From assembly GCF_028292365.1 (NCBI RefSeq), contig NZ_JAQGMM010000311.1, positions 1-37,470 on the forward strand: 37,470 bases of DNA. Reading direction: 5' to 3'. Every line of letters begins with the position of its first letter. Position 1 is the stretch's first letter. Source of the stretch: Caballeronia sp. (GTDB lineage Bacteria > Pseudomonadota > Gammaproteobacteria > Burkholderiales > Burkholderiaceae). This document shows positions 32,520 to 37,470 of this stretch, in pieces. A program made the position numbers and the translations under genes. The notes under the pieces were generated by a model. That model had not been told where the DNA came from. It searched no databases and saw only the letters and a list, made by a program, of their open reading frames with translations.

Positions 32520-32700
32520 GCGCGGGAGAGACTGTCACGGCAACAAGGTGACGGCGCCGACGGAGCAACCGCCCCGGAAACTCTCAGGCCAAAGGACCGC
32601 GCAGCAGGAACATCTGGAGAGCGACGCTTTAATGCGTCCACCGACGGGGATGTCGTGCGTGCAACGCCACGACTGAAACTCTCAGGTACACGGACAGATG
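32520..32700 (+). ncRNA. Tandem glycine riboswitch (two aptamers)
   Basis: Aptamer 1 spans 32520-32602. Its P1 helix pairs GCGCGG (32520-32525) with CCGCGC (32597-32602), and it contains GGAGAG, CCGACGGAGCAACCGCC, and GAAACTCTCAGG-CCAAAGGACC, all conserved glycine-aptamer elements. Aptamer 2 spans 32611-32700, with P1 CATCTG (32611-32616)/CAGATG (32695-32700), GGAGAGCG, CCACCGACGGGG and GAAACTCTCAGGTACACGGAC. The 8-base linker is typical of cooperative tandem forms. It controls the DadA-family oxidoreductase 50 bases downstream; a glycine-activated ON switch is expected. Confidence 0.95.
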
Positions 32701-32750
32701 GGGCATAGACGCCGGCAACACCGGCGATGCCCAACTTTCATCTGGACCTT
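32695..32750 (+). promoter_or_regulatory. Riboswitch expression platform hairpin
   Basis: After aptamer 2, GGGCAT (32701-32706) pairs with ATGCCC (32727-32732) and inner GCCGG (32711-32715) pairs with CCGGC (32721-32725). The sequence CATCTGGA at 32739-32746 repeats the P1 5' strand of aptamer 2 (32611-32618), so CAGATG (32695-32700) can pair with either copy. Pairing downstream would close a long stem ending 9 bases before the ATG. No T-run follows, so translational control is favoured over termination. Confidence 0.7.
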
Positions 32751-32753
32751 GTC

Positions 32754-33971
32754 ATGTCACGAATCGCCATCATTGGCGCCGGTATCACCGGCGTCACGAC
32801 TGCTTACGCCCTTTCCGAACGCGGCCACGACATCACCGTTTTCGAGCGTCATCGATACGCGGCGATGGAAACATCGTTCGCCAACGGCGGCCAGCTTTCC
32901 GCCAGCAACGCCGAGGTCTGGAACAGCATGGCCACCGTGCTTAAGGGCCTGCGCTGGATGTTCACGCGCGACGCACCGCTGCTGCTTAACCCCGCGCCGA
33001 GTTGGCACAAGTATTCGTGGATGGGCGAATTCCTGCGCCAGATCCCGAACTACCGGGCCAATACCGTTGAGACAGTGCGCCTTGCCATTGCCGCGCGCGA
33101 GCATCTGTTTGGGATTGCCGAACGTGAAGGGATCGACTTCGATCTCGAGCAGCGCGGCATCTTGCATATGTATCAGCAGAAGAAGGACTTCGATACCGCC
33201 GCGAAAGTGAACCAGCTTTTGCAGACTGGCGGGCTTGATCGGCGCGCGGTCACGAACGACGAAATGCGCGCGATCGAGCCTACGTTGCAAGGCGATTTCC
33301 ACGGTGGATTTTTCACGCCTTCCGACTCGACCGGCGACATCCACAAGTTCACGCGCGGTCTGGCCGAAGTCTGCGAGCGGCGCGGCGTACGCTTTCATTA
33401 CGACACGCAGATAGCGGATATCGCGCAGCGTGGCGACGGGCCGTTCGGATTACGTGTGCTGCAGGGCGGCATCGCGGGTGATGAGCAACAGTATGAATTC
33501 GACCGCATCGTGGTGTGTGCTGGCGTGGCAAGCCGGCAGATTGCATCGATGCTCGGCGACCATGTGAATATCTATCCGGTGAAGGGTTATTCGATCACCG
33601 TGTGCCTTGATGATGCTGCGAGTCGCGAGGGTGCGCCGTGGGTCAGCCTGCTTGACGAGAGCGCGAAAATTGTCACGAGCCGGCTTGGCGCTGACCGTTT
33701 TCGCGTAGCGGGTACGGCTGAAATCAATGGCTTCAATCGCGATATTCGCTCGGACCGGATTGCACCACTTGTGGATTGGACGCGGCGCTATTTCCCGGGT
33801 GTGGCGACGTCGCGTGTGATTCCGTGGGCGGGCTTAAGGCCGATGCTGCCAAGCATGTTGCCGAAGGTCGGAAGCGGTAAGCGTCGAGGGGTGTTCTATA
33901 ACACGGGACATGGGCACTTGGGATGGACACTGTCGGCGGCGACTGCGCACAGCATTGCTGAGCTGATGTAG
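32754..33971 (+). CDS. FAD-dependent amino acid oxidoreductase (DadA/D-amino acid dehydrogenase family)
   Basis: 405 residues from ATG 32754; GTG/ATG further up (32727) sits inside the platform hairpin and adds a non-family tail. The FAD-binding fold is MSRIAIIGAGITGVTTAYALSERGHDITVFERH, and ETSFANGGQLSASNAEVWN is the DadA signature. PVKGYSITVCL and GLRPMLPSMLPKVG...GVFYNTGHGHLGWTLSAATAHSIAELM complete the pattern. It oxidises D-amino acids, or possibly glycine, to 2-oxo acids plus ammonia at the inner membrane. The tandem glycine riboswitch in front suggests that glycine is the substrate or inducer; classical dadA is instead controlled by alanine and Lrp-type regulators. Confidence 0.92.
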   Translation: MSRIAIIGAGITGVTTAYALSERGHDITVFERHRYAAMETSFANGGQLSASNAEVWNSMATVLKGLRWMFTRDAPLLLNPAPSWHKYSWMGEFLRQIPNYRANTVETVRLAIAAREHLFGIAEREGIDFDLEQRGILHMYQQKKDFDTAAKVNQLLQTGGLDRRAVTNDEMRAIEPTLQGDFHGGFFTPSDSTGDIHKFTRGLAEVCERRGVRFHYDTQIADIAQRGDGPFGLRVLQGGIAGDEQQYEFDRIVVCAGVASRQIASMLGDHVNIYPVKGYSITVCLDDAASREGAPWVSLLDESAKIVTSRLGADRFRVAGTAEINGFNRDIRSDRIAPLVDWTRRYFPGVATSRVIPWAGLRPMLPSMLPKVGSGKRRGVFYNTGHGHLGWTLSAATAHSIAELM

Positions 33972-34335
33972 GAATTGGTTTGTTGCTCGCGCCCGGGATT
34001 GGCGGTAGCGGTCGGGATTGGTCCCGGGTTGCTGCTTCCCGTGTTAGTGGTTTGCTTAGGTTGGCTAATTTCTTTAACACCGTTCACCACTACGCGTAGC
34101 GGCACGTTGCGGCAAAGCCCTTGATGCAGACCCCATGTAAATCAACGACCGCGCGCCCCATCTGTCTATTGAGATGGACGCGCGGAAAAGTGCGTTAGCG
34201 TGGGCCCGTTGCAACCAACGGAGACACCACCGGATGACAACGGAATTAACACGCTATAACGGCTATCGGTATGTGCTGCACAAGGGGCGAAGCTTTTCGC
34301 TTTTGCCGTGGTAACAGTAGCAACGGGAGCTAAAC
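33972..34335. other. Intergenic region with a 9-bp direct repeat and a 26-codon open frame
   Basis: Two copies of CGGGATTGG (33994-34002, 34013-34021), with CCCGGG at 33992-33997 and 34023-34028, lie just after the oxidoreductase stop and may form its 3' structure. A short frame from ATG 34234 to TAA 34314 (MTTELTRYNGYRYVLHKGRS and six more residues) has GGAGA about 9 bases upstream. It could be a leader of the following gene or chance. Nothing else is seen. Confidence 0.4.
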
Positions 34336-34731
34336 ATGGACCAGAAGAAGAACTATCACGACGCTGAACTAGTTGGGCTGTCCTACACCCGAGACAGGCA
34401 ACATCTAGTGCTGAATTTTCAGCTTGTGAACGGCGATCTAGCGGTCGTCCGGTGCGATGGAGTAACGCATTTCAAGCTTGGCGAAATGAGTTTACAGAAC
34501 GTCACTTCACGGTTGTTGCTTTCTTCCGAGCGGGAGTTTCACCCGGATGAAATTCGCAGTCACATCAATTGGGCGTGTAGTCGAGACGGACACGAACACG
34601 CGATGACTGACGCAGGAGCCACACACTTCGTAACTGAGATACGGGAGCGGAGATTGACCGTGCTTGTTTTAGAGCCGTCTATCGGGGCCGAGTTGGTTGT
34701 GGTCTGCAAGGCGGTTGCACACGTCGAGTAA
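34336..34731 (+). CDS. Hypothetical protein (131 aa), lower GC than neighbours
   Basis: MDQKKNYHDAELVGLSYTRD. A GGGAG site lies 8 bases before the ATG. No signal peptide or membrane segment is seen. The protein is probably a small soluble alpha/beta fold with strands such as HLVLNFQLVNGDLAVVRCDGV and LTVLVLEPSIGAELVVVCKAV. The codon third positions are clearly less GC-rich than in flanking genes, which suggests transfer. The opening YHDAELVGL resembles some small cytoplasmic proteins near toxin-immunity loci, but I cannot name a family. It stands alone between the oxidoreductase and a LysR gene. Confidence 0.7.
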   Translation: MDQKKNYHDAELVGLSYTRDRQHLVLNFQLVNGDLAVVRCDGVTHFKLGEMSLQNVTSRLLLSSEREFHPDEIRSHINWACSRDGHEHAMTDAGATHFVTEIRERRLTVLVLEPSIGAELVVVCKAVAHVE

Positions 34732-34917
34732 AGCGGCTTCAGGATCGTCGCCGCTGCACATTGCGGGCGTGGCGTGCTTGTGCGACGTTGCTAGCGCTAT
34801 TGTCGTTGGCGGGTTTTCTCAATCCGCCGTTCCCAAGCTTCAGCCCTGCGTCGCGTAATCAACACCTACGCGGCCCGGCACGTAGCTCGAGCCATCCACC
34901 CGCACGAGCAAAACCTC

Positions 34918-35811
34918 TCATGCAAACTGAGTCGCACTCGCCCGCAGCGGCCGCTCAACCGGCGCATCAAGCACAAGCCTGCCGAATTCCTGCGCGGCGA
35001 GCGTGGGCTCACCCTTCCCCCACAGCAGCCTGAATTCCGCTTCCGGCAAGGGCGGCAACCCATACTGCCCATCGACCACCACAATCCCCGGCTCCAGGTC
35101 ATCGCGAGTCAGCGGAGTAATCCCAAGCCCCGCCATCACGGCAGCACGTATCCCCGACTGACTCGACGATGTAAACGCAACATGCCAGTCCACCGGCAAG
35201 CCATCAAGCGCCTCAAGCGCCACTCGCCGATTCACACACGGCGCCGGGAAAAACGCGAGCGGCAGCGACGCCCCCGCGCGCGCTTCGAACGATTCGGCCG
35301 CCGCCCAGACGAACCGCGTGCGCCGCAACACAATGCCCTCAGTGCCCGGATCCGCGTCCCCCTGCACGCACAGCACCACGGCCAGATCCAGCTCGTGCGC
35401 GGCGACCATCGCCTGCGAATCGAGACTCATGCCCACGCTCACGTCCAGTCGCACATTCGGAAATGCCCGGGAAAACTGCGTAAGCAAAACAGGCAACCGC
35501 TCTCCCATGAAAATATCGGGTGCTCCAAAACGCACGACCCCGGAAGCCGGAGACGATTGAAAACGCTGCGTGACCGCGTCCATCGCGTTGAGGATTTGCA
35601 TCGCGTACCGCAAGAAATCCTCGCCATCTTCAGTCAAGGTCAGACTGCGCGTGGTCCGGTATAAAAGCGGCCGGCCCACTTCTTCTTCAAGCCGCCGTAT
35701 TTGGTGACTGATCGCAGATTGCGTCAGGTTCAACCGTCGCGCCGCCTTGGTAAAACCGCCGGCTTCCGTGACAGCAACAAACGCGCGCAGGAGGGCAAGA
35801 TCGAGGTTCAT
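34918..35811 (-). CDS. LysR-family transcriptional regulator
   Basis: 297 residues from ATG 35811 (MNLDLALLRAFVAVTEAGGF); a TTG at 35823 adds four residues. The HTH is FTKAARRLNLTQSAISHQIRRLEEEVGRPLLYRTTRSLTLTEDGEDFLRYA. The effector domain begins near residue 85 (GVVRFGAPDIFMGERLPVLLTQFSRAFPNVRLDV). It is divergent from an MFS transporter across 110 AT-rich bases and probably regulates it; sites of the T-N11-A type are likely there. It resembles regulators of efflux or uptake systems, with no specific ligand evident. Confidence 0.92.
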   Translation of the reverse strand: MNLDLALLRAFVAVTEAGGFTKAARRLNLTQSAISHQIRRLEEEVGRPLLYRTTRSLTLTEDGEDFLRYAMQILNAMDAVTQRFQSSPASGVVRFGAPDIFMGERLPVLLTQFSRAFPNVRLDVSVGMSLDSQAMVAAHELDLAVVLCVQGDADPGTEGIVLRRTRFVWAAAESFEARAGASLPLAFFPAPCVNRRVALEALDGLPVDWHVAFTSSSQSGIRAAVMAGLGITPLTRDDLEPGIVVVDGQYGLPPLPEAEFRLLWGKGEPTLAAQEFGRLVLDAPVERPLRASATQFA

Positions 35812-35921
35812 GGTCGGAATCAATGATGACGAGGCTTAATCAATGATAGTAAATTAAATCATTTCCATCATAAAGCAAGGACGCCGAGAATAAATCCAAC
35901 GACTTCTTCCGGTAGCCTGCC

Positions 35922-37220
35922 ATGGATGTTTCGCCTCGCGTTTCGCCTGACTTCGCCAATCAACTGGCTGTCACGCTGCTGCTGACCGGCGTGATCGCTG
36001 CGACTTACGGATTCGGCGTTTATCTCTTTCCTGTCGTCCTGCCGCAGATGAAGCAGGACATCGGCTTTAACTATGCACAGGCCGGGTACATCACGGCCGC
36101 ACGGCAAATGGCCAATGTCGCGATGGCGCTGCTATCAGGTCTCGCCGCCGCCCGTTTTGGGGCAGCAAGAGTCGTGCTCGTGGCAACTGCGCTGTCAGCG
36201 CTCGACCTCGCCGGCCTCGCATTCGCCAAAAACACCTGGATGATGGGCATCGCCTTGGTCACGCTCAATGCTTGCGCCGCCGCGACCTGGGTTCCCATGA
36301 TGGCGCTGATCGCGCCGTTGATCGATGAGCGCCATCGGGCGAAAGCCATCGGCGTCATTGGCAGCGGCACGAACTTCGGAGTCTTGCTGAACGGACTGAT
36401 GGTGCCGGCGTTGCTGGCGTCGTGGGGCTGGCGTTCTGTCTGGCTCGTGAGCGCCGTGCTGACCACCATGTTGAGCGCCGTGATGGTCCTCATGTTTGCA
36501 CGGTTTAGCCCTGCGTCGGCAACACAGCCACGCGTCACGCCTCCGCGCCAAACCAAACGGCAAGGCATGCGTTTTGAACTGCGACCCATGCTCGCCAGAA
36601 AATTCCTGCTGGTGTACGCCATCGCAGTGCTATGCGGTTTTGCCGGTGTCCCGTTCATCACCTACTTCTCGGCTTATTCGCACGACGACCTGCATCTGGG
36701 TCTCGATGTAACCGCGCACGCGTGGGCGCTCGTCGGGCTGGTCGGCGTGGTGAGCGGACTGGTGCTCGGCATGATCGGCGATATGCACGGCAGTCCTGAT
36801 CGAAATGGCCGCACGCAGCGAGATGGCATGCGTACCGCGCTCGTCAGTGCGGGGGTCCTGCTTTTGTGCGCGTCGCTGATCGCAGCATCGCGTCCGGGCG
36901 GTTACGCCCTGATGGTCGCGGCAGTCGCATTCGGCTTTTCATTCTTCCCGATTTTCGGTCTGTTGCATGCGTATGTCGGTAAGACGAGCGCGCCCGCCCT
37001 GGCGGCATTGGTGTGCGGAATCTGCGAGGCGGCGTTTGGCGTGGGCGGCGCGTTGGGAAACGTAATGGGAGGACTGTGCAAGGCGCTGTTCGGTTCGTTT
37101 CAGCCGGTGTACGGGCTGGCATCGGCGGCCTCGGTCATCCTCATCGGATTGTCATTCCTCGTGCCGAGCACACGACGGGATACGCCGGTTTGCAGAAGCG
37201 GTCTCGCCAATTTGCAGTGA
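35922..37220 (+). CDS. MFS transporter (432 aa)
   Basis: 12 TM segments. TM1 is FANQLAVTLLLTGVIAATYGFGVYLFPVVLPQMKQDIGFNYAQAGYITAARQMANV, and the loop 2-3 region is LLSGLAAARFGAARVVLVATALSALDLAG. The N-terminal half has WVPMMALIAPLIDERHRAKAIGVIGSGTNFGVLLNGLMVP, as in YbfB/sugar-phosphate-like MFS permeases. A central cytoplasmic linker (about 190-222) is basic. It is probably an inner-membrane uptake carrier for an organic acid or similar. It is divergent from a LysR gene that probably controls it. Confidence 0.9.
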   Translation: MDVSPRVSPDFANQLAVTLLLTGVIAATYGFGVYLFPVVLPQMKQDIGFNYAQAGYITAARQMANVAMALLSGLAAARFGAARVVLVATALSALDLAGLAFAKNTWMMGIALVTLNACAAATWVPMMALIAPLIDERHRAKAIGVIGSGTNFGVLLNGLMVPALLASWGWRSVWLVSAVLTTMLSAVMVLMFARFSPASATQPRVTPPRQTKRQGMRFELRPMLARKFLLVYAIAVLCGFAGVPFITYFSAYSHDDLHLGLDVTAHAWALVGLVGVVSGLVLGMIGDMHGSPDRNGRTQRDGMRTALVSAGVLLLCASLIAASRPGGYALMVAAVAFGFSFFPIFGLLHAYVGKTSAPALAALVCGICEAAFGVGGALGNVMGGLCKALFGSFQPVYGLASAASVILIGLSFLVPSTRRDTPVCRSGLANLQ

Positions 37221-37294
37221 TGGCATAGCGAGCGAGATCCAGTCCACAGGATTGAATGAGTCAGGCGGCGCGAGGAACCGCGACTGCAGAAAGC

Positions 37295-37470
37295 TCACCC
37301 CCGTTCTTCGAACGCGCGACGCAAGGACAATGCAATACCTTGTGCCGCCCGCTTCACTTCATCAAGTGACGGAAAGGTCGGTGCAACGCGCAGATGCCGG
37401 TCCCGTGGATCGAGACCATGAGGGAACGCAGCGCCTGCCGGCGTCATCGCAATACCGGCGTCGGCGGCCA
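37295..37470 (-). CDS. PLP-dependent aminotransferase, C-terminal 58 residues (runs off window)
   Basis: The minus strand from the window edge to TGA 37295 reads AADAGIAMTPAGAAFPHGLD, then PRDRHLRVAPTFPSLDEVKRAAQGIALSLRRAFEERG. The TPAGAAFPHG-DPRDRHLRVAPTFPSL pattern, with the substrate-carboxylate-binding Arg, is the C-terminus of class I aminotransferases of the aspartate aminotransferase Ic/MocR-like group. The N-terminus with the PLP lysine is outside the window. It is convergent with the MFS gene. Confidence 0.85.
   Translation of the reverse strand, partial: AADAGIAMTPAGAAFPHGLDPRDRHLRVAPTFPSLDEVKRAAQGIALSLRRAFEERG

Noticed and set aside
34761-35033. Plus-strand frame with a signal-like N-terminus, overlapping the LysR 3' end
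   Set aside because: No ribosome-binding site, low-complexity Ala/Pro/Ser tail, antisense to a well supported LysR gene.

Overview
The window looks like chromosomal DNA of a Burkholderiaceae bacterium, most likely Caballeronia or Paraburkholderia. The support is high GC with strong GC3 bias, a Burkholderia-type general porin ending in Phe, a Tat-exported non-haemolytic phospholipase C, a TctD/TctE-like two-component pair, many LysR regulators next to small catabolic units, and a tandem glycine riboswitch. I see no tRNA, rRNA, phage, IS element or CRISPR array. The identification rests on protein recognition by eye.

Layout. 1-2.7 kb: 3' part (N-terminal coding end) of a Bcr/CflA-type MFS exporter and a quinone oxidoreductase (both minus), divergent from a LysR regulator, then a small membrane protein. 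2.9-5.4 kb: a GNAT acetyltransferase behind a four-copy 11-bp tandem repeat, a vapBC toxin-antitoxin pair with a clear promoter and operator, and a CurA-type oxidoreductase. 5.5-9.7 kb: a compact minus-strand operon (GntR/UTRA regulator, ADP-ribosylglycohydrolase, NCS1 permease, PfkB kinase) with the gene content of E. coli yegTUVW. 10.0-11.5 kb: a short threonyl-tRNA synthetase without TGS and editing domains, preceded by a 27-codon leader peptide with eight Thr codons and an attenuator hairpin. 11.6-14.1 kb: phospholipase C and a small lipoprotein. 14.3-15.2 kb: a MarR regulator and a tautomerase-like protein with the same operator motif in front of each. 15.2-18.5 kb: a LuxR-type regulator divergent from a nitrilase-family amidohydrolase and an APC permease. 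18.6-19.6 kb: porin. 19.7-26 kb: a three-gene Fe3+/2-aminoethylphosphonate-type ABC importer divergent from a TctDE-like two-component system. 26-29.6 kb: an M20 deacylase, MHS-family transporter and LysR regulator in one direction. 30-32.4 kb: a YbdG-like MscS channel and small envelope proteins. 32.5-34 kb: a tandem glycine riboswitch in front of a DadA-family FAD oxidoreductase. 34.3-37.5 kb: an orphan hypothetical gene, a LysR/MFS divergent pair, and the C-terminus of an aminotransferase.

Two RNA-level switches stand out. The thrS-like gene appears to be controlled by classical ribosome-mediated attenuation: Thr codons, a terminator, and a GGCGGG segment just after the Thr codons that can pair with the terminator's ascending arm. 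In the glycine riboswitch, the second aptamer's P1 5' strand (CATCTGGA) is duplicated just ahead of the oxidoreductase start codon, which suggests a mutually exclusive helix and translational control. Most of the rest consists of small, locally regulated uptake and catabolism modules typical of Burkholderia accessory chromosomes.
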